In this document: positions 8,599 through 15,958 of the stretch, in pieces
How positions within the stretch are numbered: the stretch's first letter is position 1
How the letters are laid out: each line of letters starts with the position of its first letter
DNA from: an uncultured Gammaproteobacteria bacterium
GTDB taxonomy: Bacteria > Pseudomonadota > Gammaproteobacteria > Pseudomonadales > Ketobacteraceae
NCBI GenBank assembly: GCA_913063125.1
Contig: CAJXZM010000051.1
Span: 1-36,578, forward strand
Reading direction: 5' to 3'
DNA length: 36,578 bases
Made by a program: the position numbers and the translations under genes
The notes under the pieces: generated by a model
Seen by the model: only the letters and a program-made list of their open reading frames with translations
The model's database searches: none
What the model was told of the DNA's origin: nothing

Positions 8599-8868
8599 TT
8601 ATTTAGAGTTTGAATTATAAATATTATCAGCTTGAGTTGTCATCTGCCCAACAGAGACTCCAAGCGCTGCCGCAATTACCCGAAGCTTCTTCACAGACGT
8701 ATTAATCGAACCCGCTTCAATTTTTGCGTAATAAGACACAGCAATACCAGCATCATGAGAAACCTCTTCTTGACTCATGTGGGTATTCGCTCTGATATCG
8801 CGTATAGCTTGGCCCAAAGCGGTTAGGTAAAGCTCGTTATTTGATGTGTCTTCTGTGATGTCCGTCAT
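8599..8868 (-). CDS. XRE-family helix-turn-helix regulator
   Basis: This 89-residue protein is almost entirely one Cro/C1-type HTH domain (about residues 15-72): LGQAIRDIRANTHMSQEEVS, then AGIAVSYYAKIEAGSINTS and LRVIAAALGVSVGQM. The SQEEVSHDAGIAVSYYAKIE stretch contains the turn and recognition helix. It is likely a repressor of element genes. A perfect 14-bp palindrome lies 36 bases upstream of its start and probably mediates autoregulation. The ribosome site is weak. There is no partner toxin gene next to it. Confidence 0.88.
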   Translation of the reverse strand: MTDITEDTSNNELYLTALGQAIRDIRANTHMSQEEVSHDAGIAVSYYAKIEAGSINTSVKKLRVIAAALGVSVGQMTTQADNIYNSNSK

Positions 8869-8903
8869 GCGTGAAGATTTGCATTATCACGGAACTTGCA
8901 CCA

Positions 8904-8917
8904 TGCTATATATAGCA
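8904..8917. promoter_or_regulatory. Palindromic operator upstream of the XRE gene
   Basis: TGCTATATATAGCA is a perfect 14-bp palindrome, 36 bases from the XRE start codon. Related GCTATC half-sites follow at about 8933 and 8969. The layout fits a dimeric HTH repressor binding its own promoter; this is inferred from position. Confidence 0.55.
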
Positions 8918-9017
8918 ACCCCATTGAGATTAGCTATCATTTGACAACAATCAGTTATCAGCAAGAGAGCTATCAATACAATGCTGTACCCACTTACAGC
9001 AGCAAAATAAAAGTGGC

Positions 9018-9048
9018 GAAGGTTCTCAGCCTATTAGCTGAACCCTTC
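9018..9048 (-). terminator. Hairpin, possible terminator on the minus strand
   Basis: GAAGG-TTC-TCAGC pairs with GCTGA-ACC-CTTC around CTATTA. On the minus strand the stem is followed within 8 bases by TTTTATTTT. No gene reads into it from the right on that strand, so it may limit antisense transcription or simply be a structured leader upstream of the lipoprotein gene. Confidence 0.3.
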
Positions 9049-9132
9049 TCCACCTGATGACACCCAGATATACACAAGACAATAAATGACGTGGTTCCAG
9101 CAACGACAATCTGACTTAGAAGGAAACTAACC

Positions 9133-9984
9133 TTGAAGATACTCATATTCTTAATAAGCATGACCCTTGGATTAACAGGTTGCGGTGGTGGAGGCTCTGG
9201 TGGTGATGACACACCAACTAGCGACACTAATGATCAACAATCTGACACAGAGAATCCGCAAGAAGAAAGTAGCATCATCAACAGTTTTGAAAAGCCCGTT
9301 GCTGTAACAGGAGTCTTTCGGGCTACCGACAGACTAGGCATACCCATTGAAGGTATAGCTTACGACGACAAATTATATACATGGGCAACACAAATAGACG
9401 TTGATAATGACGATGACTTTTCAATGACAATAACTGACATCGCAACAGGCCAAACCACATTCTATGACAATGAGAATCTATTCTACGAGTATACCAATGT
9501 TTTTTTAAGAGAAGATGGAAACACAATAACCACAAGCCTTACAGACGAAACAAATTACGAACTTGAGTCTCTACACTACACAATCACGCTTAATGAGGAT
9601 ATCGGAAATACCAAAGTTGATTTCAACGATAACATGGACGACTACCAATACCTTTATACACTCTATGGAGGGACAGCAAGAAAAGACACCGCACTTTGGC
9701 CTACTTATTATGCATCCATTACATTCAACACTGCCTCAACACTACAGGGCCAAGCGATAACATACGAAGGAGACCCTGAGCCTTTTGCCTGCGATATTAA
9801 TGGGACATTTACCATACCAACCACTACCGAAGCCATATTTGACTTGTCGGTTACCATTGATGGCTGCGATGCATTATCTGGCAACTATGAGGGATTAGGT
9901 TATTCATCGGGTGACAATTTAACATTAGTAATCTCAACTGGTGACACTGCACTCTATTGGAGGCTTGGCCGAAGCACCGAATAA
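9133..9984 (+). CDS. Predicted lipoprotein of unknown function
   Basis: Translation starts at a TTG with AAGGAAA upstream. The N-terminus MKILIFLISMTLGLTGCGGG is a textbook lipoprotein signal with lipobox LTGC (Cys17), followed by a glycine run and a Thr/Asp/Glu/Gln-rich linker to about residue 55. The remaining 230 residues are acidic and beta-rich with paired aromatic positions. A cysteine pair (ACDINGTF and TIDGCDALSG) could form a disulfide. I do not recognise the domain. It is probably anchored in the outer membrane. A clear terminator follows, so it is likely a single-gene transcript. Confidence 0.7.
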   Translation: MKILIFLISMTLGLTGCGGGGSGGDDTPTSDTNDQQSDTENPQEESSIINSFEKPVAVTGVFRATDRLGIPIEGIAYDDKLYTWATQIDVDNDDDFSMTITDIATGQTTFYDNENLFYEYTNVFLREDGNTITTSLTDETNYELESLHYTITLNEDIGNTKVDFNDNMDDYQYLYTLYGGTARKDTALWPTYYASITFNTASTLQGQAITYEGDPEPFACDINGTFTIPTTTEAIFDLSVTIDGCDALSGNYEGLGYSSGDNLTLVISTGDTALYWRLGRSTE

Positions 9985-9989
9985 AGAAG

Positions 9990-10041
9990 TAGCCAGCTCG
10001 ATAGCATTCTCTGACGAGTGCTATCTATGGTGGCTATTTTT
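9990..10041 (+). terminator. Rho-independent terminator after the lipoprotein gene
   Basis: Two nested stems are seen: TAGCCA (9990-9995) with TGGCTA (10031-10036), and inside it GATAGCA with TGCTATC. The outer stem is followed directly by TTTTT. It lies 5 bases after the lipoprotein stop codon. Confidence 0.8.
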
Positions 10042-10128
10042 AGCACTTTGATGTGATGTTTTTACAGGAGGCACTTATCTCTTGGGCATCCGTGTACTTT
10101 CGGGTACATTTCCATAAGGAAGACCATC

Positions 10129-11502
10129 ATGAAATTACGAAACCTTTCTGCTGCTGTTATTGCAGCGACAACCCTCATTAGCCCTCCTGCCTTTTCTGAT
10201 TTACAAATTAGTTCTGGTCAAGCTCATACATTGATTAATGACAATGGTACCTTGCTTGCCGTTGGTAGTAATCGCTATCTTGAATCAGGTCAAAGTATAG
10301 ATATTTCAAACATATGGGACGAAACTGAAATCAACTTACCTGCACTTGTTTTAGATATGGATGCAACTAGCGTTAAGAGCATTGCAGCATTAGAAAATGG
10401 GGATATTTATATCTTCGGTAGACGATTGGCAATAGATAAGGTTTCTAACCTTTCTGGTGCCACTCAGGTGGAAGTAAATGATCTTGGTGCTTATGCATTG
10501 ATTGATGGCGATGTTTACTTCGGTTGGTCTTTTGATGGTGCTACTTGGATTAAGATAGATGGTCTTTCAAATGTCACCGCCATTAGCGCTAGGGGAAAAC
10601 ATTTATTGGCAGTTGATATAAATCAGGCTGCTTATGATATTGATGCGTCTAATAGCGTGACGTACATCCAAGGTTTACCTCCGGTGCTGCGTGTCGAAGC
10701 TGGAAATTCTCACTCCATGTTTATTGATGCTAATAATCAGTTATGGGCTATGGGTGAAGATCCATATTCATATGGTCTTCTCGGTCTTGGAACCAAGGCA
10801 GGTACCCCGGTACCGACAATGGTTCCCAACGGTAATGATGTAATTGACGTTGCTGCTGCAAGATTCCACACATTATCATTGAAGTCTGATGGTACTGTAT
10901 GGGGAGCTGGAGGGCATAATTATATCTCTTTAACAGATAGCTCCATCTACAATGTGTCTGCATCTTTTGTTCATATTACAGAATTAGATGGTGCAAGCAT
11001 TACTGATGTTGAAGCGGGAATGAATGGATCATTCGCTTCATCTGAAGACACAATGCACTCATGGGGTAGTGGTGGCGTAATAGGCAACGGTAGTCTTACT
11101 GAATTACACCGCCCTAAAGCCAATTATGTATCAACATTTGAACCTGAAGTTATATTGCCAACGATTGCAGGTGTGCAACTGGATGGTTCATATATTATTA
11201 CGGGTACTAACTTTGGGTCTGATACCGGTAGTATTATCATGGATGGTTATTCATTTGGCATCCTGTCATGGACTGATGGTTTAATACAGCTTGAAAGACC
11301 CTCTGTTGCCATGTCAGGTGATTTAGTTGTCATGGATGCTGACGGTAGCATTTCTAATGCATGGACTGTAGCGTTGATTCCCGAGCCTTCTATAAAGCAT
11401 TGCAATGAAGCTGATGCCAATAGGGGTCACGGTAATGATTGTGATGGATTCGATGAAGACAACCCCGGAAAAGGCAAAGGACACTTCAAGAGAAAGAAGT
11501 AA
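10129..11502 (+). CDS. Exported RCC1-like repeat protein with IPT/TIG domain
   Basis: The 457-residue product has a Sec signal (MKLRNLSAAVIAATTLISPPAFS) and a body of repeats of the RCC1 type: ISSGQAHTLINDNGTLLAVGSN, VEAGNSHSMFIDANNQLWAMG, VAAARFHTLSLKSDGTVWGAG and VEAGMNGSFASSEDTMHSWG. The pattern suggests a beta-propeller. Residues 335-410 (LPTIAGVQLDGSYIITGTNFGSDTGSIIM) resemble an IPT/TIG immunoglobulin-like domain. The C-terminus is low-complexity and lysine/glycine-rich after a C-N-E-A-D...DCDGFDEDN segment. The ribosome site is AAGGA. Such proteins are usually surface or periplasmic, often with protein-binding roles. Its job on this element is unknown. Confidence 0.75.
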   Translation: MKLRNLSAAVIAATTLISPPAFSDLQISSGQAHTLINDNGTLLAVGSNRYLESGQSIDISNIWDETEINLPALVLDMDATSVKSIAALENGDIYIFGRRLAIDKVSNLSGATQVEVNDLGAYALIDGDVYFGWSFDGATWIKIDGLSNVTAISARGKHLLAVDINQAAYDIDASNSVTYIQGLPPVLRVEAGNSHSMFIDANNQLWAMGEDPYSYGLLGLGTKAGTPVPTMVPNGNDVIDVAAARFHTLSLKSDGTVWGAGGHNYISLTDSSIYNVSASFVHITELDGASITDVEAGMNGSFASSEDTMHSWGSGGVIGNGSLTELHRPKANYVSTFEPEVILPTIAGVQLDGSYIITGTNFGSDTGSIIMDGYSFGILSWTDGLIQLERPSVAMSGDLVVMDADGSISNAWTVALIPEPSIKHCNEADANRGHGNDCDGFDEDNPGKGKGHFKRKK

Positions 11503-11541
11503 TCGCTAAAACACTATCAAACAATACAACGCCTATCCTGC

Positions 11542-11557
11542 TAGGGCTTCTGCCCTA
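11542..11557 (+). other. Hairpin downstream of the RCC1-like gene
   Basis: TAGGGC-TTCT-GCCCTA forms a 6-bp stem inside weaker flanking complementarity (GCCT...AGGC). It lies 40 bases after the stop in the gap before the convergent 205-residue gene. It lacks a T-run, so terminator function is possible but unproven. Confidence 0.35.
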
Positions 11558-11723
11558 TAGGGTAAGGCTATGAGTTACGGAACAAAACAAACAGAAACAA
11601 TAAAGGCTACCCAACTGTCAAACCACTTCATATTCTGCATTTTAGTTTTTCAACCATCTATTAATGACGACATAAGGATGGCGCTAATAGTGGGGATTGC
11701 AATAATCGTGATCACTTCAACCC

Positions 11724-12341
11724 TTAATCCCCACCTGCATTAAACCAAAGATATTTATCAAAAACTCTCTCTTGAAACCACCGACTCTGAGTAACATTAA
11801 TAATATCCTTATCCGACTCATCACATGCCAATGAGTAGGCTTTAACTTTATATAGCCCTTCGCATGCTTTTTTGATTTCTGGCAAATCCTCAGAAAACGC
11901 CTCAAGCCAACATTCCCGATACACATCATAGCCATCAGAAGCAGAAACGTCATAATCATTGTATCGCAACCACGCAAGGGCTCTACTGTCATATATAACA
12001 ACAGGACATTTAAAACGTAACCAGAGAAATTTCGAAGCAGCAGAAACTGCATTTCTTCCATAGCTGGCTTTAAATCTATCTGAAAGAGCTTCAACTTTTT
12101 TAGATACGTTCTTGTCTGTTATTGGATCACGAACATTCAGCACAAGTTTACGTGCCATAGCTAACCGTTCTTCACCCTCCAGAACAGGAAAATTACGAGT
12201 GACTTTATAATACTTAGCCGCCTGATTAAACGCCTTAAGGCTTTCAATAGTATTCTTAGAAGAGACTCCCGCCACAAACAACTTATCTGATTGAAACCAG
12301 TCATTCAGATACATCATTGCATAATATTTAAACTCATTCAT
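11724..12341 (-). CDS. Hypothetical protein, 205 residues
   Basis: It starts at the ATG at 12341 with GGGAG 7 bases upstream. It is mainly helical by composition, with no signal or membrane segment. The stretch SAASKFLWLRFKCPVVIYDSRALAWL is the most distinctive. A similar SK-x2-W...P...IYDS-x-A pattern occurs in helical domains resembling DNA glycosylase OGG-like proteins of defence loci, but I hold this lightly. It is divergent from the toxin gene, with a 189-base regulatory gap that holds symmetrical repeats. It could be a further immunity, regulatory or abortive-infection gene. Confidence 0.55.
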   Translation of the reverse strand: MNEFKYYAMMYLNDWFQSDKLFVAGVSSKNTIESLKAFNQAAKYYKVTRNFPVLEGEERLAMARKLVLNVRDPITDKNVSKKVEALSDRFKASYGRNAVSAASKFLWLRFKCPVVIYDSRALAWLRYNDYDVSASDGYDVYRECWLEAFSEDLPEIKKACEGLYKVKAYSLACDESDKDIINVTQSRWFQERVFDKYLWFNAGGD

Positions 12342-12407
12342 TTACCTTCTCCCTATACCAAACTAGAAGCATAGGTCAAAAAAAACGTATACGCCCTAAT
12401 GTAAAAA

Positions 12408-12469
12408 CACTAAGTGAGCAACAATTCGCACACCATTTCCCACAAGGTGTGCAAGAAACCACTAAGTGA
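12408..12469. promoter_or_regulatory. Symmetrical repeat cluster between divergent genes
   Basis: Two direct copies of CACTAAGTGA (12408-12417, 12460-12469), each containing the 9-base palindrome CACT-A-AGTG, flank an inverted repeat GCACACC...GGTGTGC (12428-12434, 12446-12452). The four elements are nearly symmetrical about 12439. The position between the 205-residue gene and the toxin gene suggests an operator controlling both promoters. Confidence 0.5.
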
Positions 12470-12530
12470 CACATGTGATTTTTCCTGAAACAATACCCCA
12501 TATTTTTTCCAGGCAAGGAAGAGCTATTAA

Positions 12531-14654
12531 GTGATCATTGAGTTCAAAGACATTTATACAATTTATAAGCTCATTCCCCGCAATGAACACACTAGTTCAT
12601 GGAGCTATGACTATTACTACCCCATTCCTTATGATGCCGAGAATTGGACGGCTATAGCACGCTACCTAAATCGAAAGGCCATGGGCAACTCCGTATTACG
12701 AGAGCAGTTATATCAGATATGTCCTTTTGAAGAGTCCGACGATCCATTCCTTGATGCCATTTCATACTATGAGCAGATTCTAGCCGAAAAACTCAAGCAA
12801 AGCGGTTTTAAAATTATTTACATCAAGCACGATGACCAGCAAAGAAAGCTAGGTATCTCTTCTGCATGGATGAAAGATAAAGGTGAGTGCAGAAAAGGAA
12901 AAGGCTTATCATTCTTTCCTGAACCTGGATTGTTTGGCGCACCGTGGAGTAGGCCATCAGGACTAGTTGTTTCACAGGAATCAACTACTGACACCGAATC
13001 AGACCGTAATATTGAAAAGCGTAATGAACAGGTGTTACGGATGAACCAGAAGTTTGCAACTCGGCAACGTGCCGAAGCAAACGAACAGAAGCTAGTTGAA
13101 AGAGGACAAAGTGCAGCATTACAAAACGCACTGAATAAGAAAAACGAAACCAATAAGACAATAAATAAGCCTGAAACTGATTGGATTGAATTAAACCTTT
13201 ATTACGCTGACCAACACAAGACCCCTGTATTCCATCAACCCTATGAGATTATCTTTGCTGACGGATCAACCCTACAGGGCACATTGAACAATAAAGGCTT
13301 TGCTCGGCACGACAACGTGCCCAAGGGCAAAGTCACCGTTATCTATAAAGAAGACCCCGCTCAAAAAAATGAGCTAGGTAAGCTTCGAGAACAATTAGAT
13401 AACACGCTAAACAAAATAGTTGTTCAGGTAGCAAATGATGCCAAGTATCAAAAGGAAGCGAACAAGGATATAAGTAATGCTGATTTAGCTGCCGTCTATA
13501 CTGGCTCATTTATGATGGGTGGTGTGGATATTGTTACCGACCTATGGGCCTTTGCGCAAATTATAGGTCAAGGTTTAGTCAAACTGGAATTAGAATATTT
13601 GGATTTGATGGAAGACATCTTTACAGGTGACATCCGAGAGATACAGAGGAAATTTGAAAAGGCTAAAGCATCAGGAATTGGTGCCTACGAAGGGGCAAGT
13701 GAGGTATCCGAAGCATTATATCTGCTTGGTACTGATGAGGAGACCTGGGAAATACTCACAGGGTTTGTAGAAGATTATTGGGAGGCTATATCCGGTGTTG
13801 ACTTGACCCGTTCAGCAGCCCCCATTGTTATTGAAATATTAATTGCCATATTCTCAGGTGGCGCAGGGGCCACCCTCTTAGCATCCAGACTTGGAACGTC
13901 TGCCAAGCTAGTAGATGACGCTACGGACATTGCCCAGCAAATCGTGAAAGCCAAGAAAGCCTTGGGGCACAACATAACCAAGAAGGCAAGGACATCACAG
14001 GCTGTCGTGGTACCGATTGACAACAGGATTGTAACTGGCAAATCAACGAAGCCTGATTGGGGTAGCGTAAAGACAGCATCGAAGTACTCCAACGCGAAGC
14101 TAATTGAATTGGATTCTAAGGGGCAATTTAGAGATAAACTTGGAAACTTACGAACGAATGCGGGGCCGAATGCCCCTGATTTCAAGAAATGGTCAGAGAA
14201 AGGCGGCACAACTAAGTATGACGAGGCAACAGATACCATTGTTTATGGTATGCCTGAAATGAAAACATCCAAGTCGGGCACACTGGATATCGAAGTCCCT
14301 TATAAATCGGGGCCTCCAGACAACCAGCGCTACCCTGACTTCTCAAACCACACGACTGAAACTGTTGATATACCCAATATGCGGGGAGTGTCCGAAATGG
14401 ATATCACTCCCCCAGATACAGGCGATTTTTCAAAAGCATGGGAAAAATTATCTCAAGGAAAAGGAGACGATTATATGCTTGAAAAATATGGCATAAAACG
14501 TAGAGTCAAAGGTAGCCGCAAAGGTTCCTGGCCTGACAAATCCCCTCGTGGTTTTACTTGGCATCACCACGGAGACCAAAGTACAATGCAGTTAATCGAT
14601 CATGAAATTCACAAAACATTTACTCATAGCGGCGGCGCTTCTGCATCAAGATAA
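12531..14654 (+). CDS. Polymorphic toxin with C-terminal WHH-type HNH nuclease domain
   Basis: The 707-residue protein starts at a GTG with GGAAG about 9 bases upstream. It has an N-terminal domain of unknown family (1-150), a charged coiled stretch (about 155-215), a beta-rich segment (YYADQHKTPVFHQPYEIIFADG), a hydrophobic segment (TRSAAPIVIEILIAIFSGGA, about 422-442) and a C-terminal nuclease. The last 31 residues contain WHHHGDQSTMQLIDHEIHK and THSGG, the histidine-rich signature of the WHH subgroup of HNH/EndoVII toxins. This architecture is that of type VI-like or contact-dependent effectors that cut target-cell DNA. No VgrG, Hcp or PAAR gene is nearby, so the delivery route is unknown. 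The immunity gene follows. Confidence 0.8.
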   Translation: MIIEFKDIYTIYKLIPRNEHTSSWSYDYYYPIPYDAENWTAIARYLNRKAMGNSVLREQLYQICPFEESDDPFLDAISYYEQILAEKLKQSGFKIIYIKHDDQQRKLGISSAWMKDKGECRKGKGLSFFPEPGLFGAPWSRPSGLVVSQESTTDTESDRNIEKRNEQVLRMNQKFATRQRAEANEQKLVERGQSAALQNALNKKNETNKTINKPETDWIELNLYYADQHKTPVFHQPYEIIFADGSTLQGTLNNKGFARHDNVPKGKVTVIYKEDPAQKNELGKLREQLDNTLNKIVVQVANDAKYQKEANKDISNADLAAVYTGSFMMGGVDIVTDLWAFAQIIGQGLVKLELEYLDLMEDIFTGDIREIQRKFEKAKASGIGAYEGASEVSEALYLLGTDEETWEILTGFVEDYWEAISGVDLTRSAAPIVIEILIAIFSGGAGATLLASRLGTSAKLVDDATDIAQQIVKAKKALGHNITKKARTSQAVVVPIDNRIVTGKSTKPDWGSVKTASKYSNAKLIELDSKGQFRDKLGNLRTNAGPNAPDFKKWSEKGGTTKYDEATDTIVYGMPEMKTSKSGTLDIEVPYKSGPPDNQRYPDFSNHTTETVDIPNMRGVSEMDITPPDTGDFSKAWEKLSQGKGDDYMLEKYGIKRRVKGSRKGSWPDKSPRGFTWHHHGDQSTMQLIDHEIHKTFTHSGGASASR

Positions 14655-14666
14655 AAAAGGTTACTT

Positions 14667-15146
14667 ATGTTTACTGAGATGGATACAAGAGGCCCGGAAG
14701 TTGATAACAAGGATATCCTTCACCTTGAAGCATTCTTGAAAACCCCAGTCCCTGATGACTACAAACAGTTTTTAACAGATTTCAATGGTGGAGAACCCAT
14801 AGAGTGTGCCATAAATTTTGAAGCAAAAAAGCTTCAAAAAAATGGCGATACGGTGTCTACTTTCTATGAGGTTTCCGAAGACATCTCATACGGCATTCAA
14901 TCTAATATGGAGAACCACTCAGACTTAATCCCCAATGGCTTAATATTCATTGCATCTACACCAGGCGGAAATTATTTTCTATTATCGCTACTTGAGGATT
15001 CTTATGGGTTCGTTTATTACAAAGACCACGAGATAAATGACACCATGGCCCTTGATGTATCTAATAATAAACTACCCGAAAGCATGGTATTTATTTCTGA
15101 GAATTTCAGTGGCTTTTTAAATCGCCTATATGACCCTGATGAGTAA
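14667..15146 (+). CDS. SUKH (SMI1/KNR4) family immunity protein
   Basis: This 159-residue acidic protein begins 12 bases after the toxin stop, with AAGG upstream of its ATG. The N-terminal part, LHLEAFLKTPVPDDYKQFL followed by DFNGGEP, matches the SUKH-1 signature (helix, P-x-DY-x2-FL, then N-GG). Later stretches GLIFIASTPGGNYFLLSL and YGFVYYKDHE fit the same fold. SUKH proteins neutralise nuclease toxins by direct binding and are the usual partner of WHH and related HNH toxins. Pairing is thus supported by both family and position. Confidence 0.87.
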   Translation: MFTEMDTRGPEVDNKDILHLEAFLKTPVPDDYKQFLTDFNGGEPIECAINFEAKKLQKNGDTVSTFYEVSEDISYGIQSNMENHSDLIPNGLIFIASTPGGNYFLLSLLEDSYGFVYYKDHEINDTMALDVSNNKLPESMVFISENFSGFLNRLYDPDE

Positions 15147-15270
15147 TCCATTGCTAAGCAAAAATAACAGCGGCATTAATGGCTCAAGTAATGAGCCTAA
15201 AATGCCTAAGAAACACTCATACTTTCTACTTTATGAATTAGTCAGCATTACATTATAAATAAGCAATACA

Positions 15271-15323
15271 GAACAAGTGTTCTTTATCAGGTGAAATTTG
15301 TAATTTTTGCAATCTTCACCTGA
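15271..15323. repeat. Inverted repeats downstream of the immunity gene
   Basis: GAACA-AG-TGTTC (15271-15282) is followed by TCAGGTGAA (15287-15295) paired with TTCACCTGA (15315-15323), a perfect 9-bp stem with a 19-base spacer. It lies about 125-180 bases after the SUKH stop and may shape the 3' end of that transcript. Confidence 0.45.
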
Positions 15324-15410
15324 ACACCATCGCCAAAAAACAACTTTATTTGCTAATAGAGTATAGGAAATAAGAACAGTAATGATTTTTTGAATATTAT
15401 CCAACGCTAA

Positions 15411-15428
15411 AAACCTTTTGAAAGGTTT
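15411..15428 (-). terminator. Candidate terminator on the operon strand
   Basis: AAACCTTT and AAAGGTTT form an 8-bp stem with a 2-base centre. Read on the minus strand it ends in TTTTT. It lies about 530 bases past the trlF-like stop, so it would be a distant terminator for the leftward operon. Confidence 0.4.
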
Positions 15429-15536
15429 CAGCTAATGCCCCATCCATACCAGAGAGAATACTGGTCTGAATTACACTTAAGATGATGCCGAATTAAGCAT
15501 TGAATACTGAACTTAATACAACAACCTGTTTAGCAA

Positions 15537-15622
15537 TGACAGAATGACAGGTTATATTTATAAACAAAAAATATTAATAAATTAGTATCCAATTAATATT
15601 GTCACACTTGTCATAGTGTCAC
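15537..15622. other. Candidate replication origin or operator cluster (TGTCA repeats and AT-rich block)
   Basis: TGACAGAATGACAGG (two TGTCA units on the reverse strand) is followed by about 45 bases that are nearly all A/T, then by three direct TGTCA units at 15600, 15609 and 15617, spaced 8-9 bases. Repeats flanking an AT-rich block are the usual build of small-element origins. The element also has a replication-type ATPase. This is inference from layout. Confidence 0.35.
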
Positions 15623-15652
15623 CCAGCTGTTGGCCTTAAAGCCACAGCAGGG
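15622..15652. repeat. Stable hairpin beside the TGTCA repeats
   Basis: CCC-A-GCTGTTGGC pairs with GCCACAGC-A-GGG around CTTAAA, with one A-A mismatch and one bulged T. It abuts the third TGTCA unit. There is no T-run, so it is more likely part of the adjacent site than a terminator. Confidence 0.45.
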
Positions 15653-15931
15653 ATATTATAATCCCATAAAATAGAATAGATTTTGCAAAAAAACCTTTAA
15701 TTTGTTATTTAGTAGAACACCTCACCCCCCATCCCTATTTGCCAAACATATCTCATTAAGACGTCATACTCATATCTAACGAAAAATACGAATATACTTT
15801 CTAAAAGCAGATAATTTATAAAACACACTGCAAAAACCAAGAAAAAGCATAACGTCAACAAGCTGTTGACAATATGCTATAAAAATTTATAGACAAAAAA
15901 CGTTATTACATAATCACCATATTTTTCAATA

Positions 15932-15945
15932 TGTCACATGTGACA
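15932..15945. repeat. Perfect palindrome after the operon stop
   Basis: TGTCACATGTGACA is a perfect 14-bp palindrome 13 bases beyond the last stop codon of the leftward operon. It contains two inverted TGTCA units, like those at 15600-15621 and 29707-29782, so it may be bound by the same factor. Confidence 0.5.
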
Positions 15946-15958
15946 ACATAACAAACAA

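Larger units (their letters stand above)
15147..15958. other. Gene-free, AT-rich structured region
   Basis: This 812-base gap lies between two convergent units, the SUKH gene and the six-gene operon. It contains several inverted repeats, a TGTCA-type repeat cluster around an AT-rich block, and a palindrome near the operon end, listed separately. No open frame with a ribosome site is visible. Confidence 0.6.

Noticed and set aside
10093-10108. Riboswitch or attenuator in the leader of the RCC1-like gene
   Set aside because: Only a 5-bp hairpin (TGTAC/GTACA) is present, which is too small to support a regulatory RNA.
11717-12094. A 125-codon frame on the minus strand
   Set aside because: It overlaps the 205-residue gene in another frame. 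That gene has a good ribosome site and more protein-like composition.
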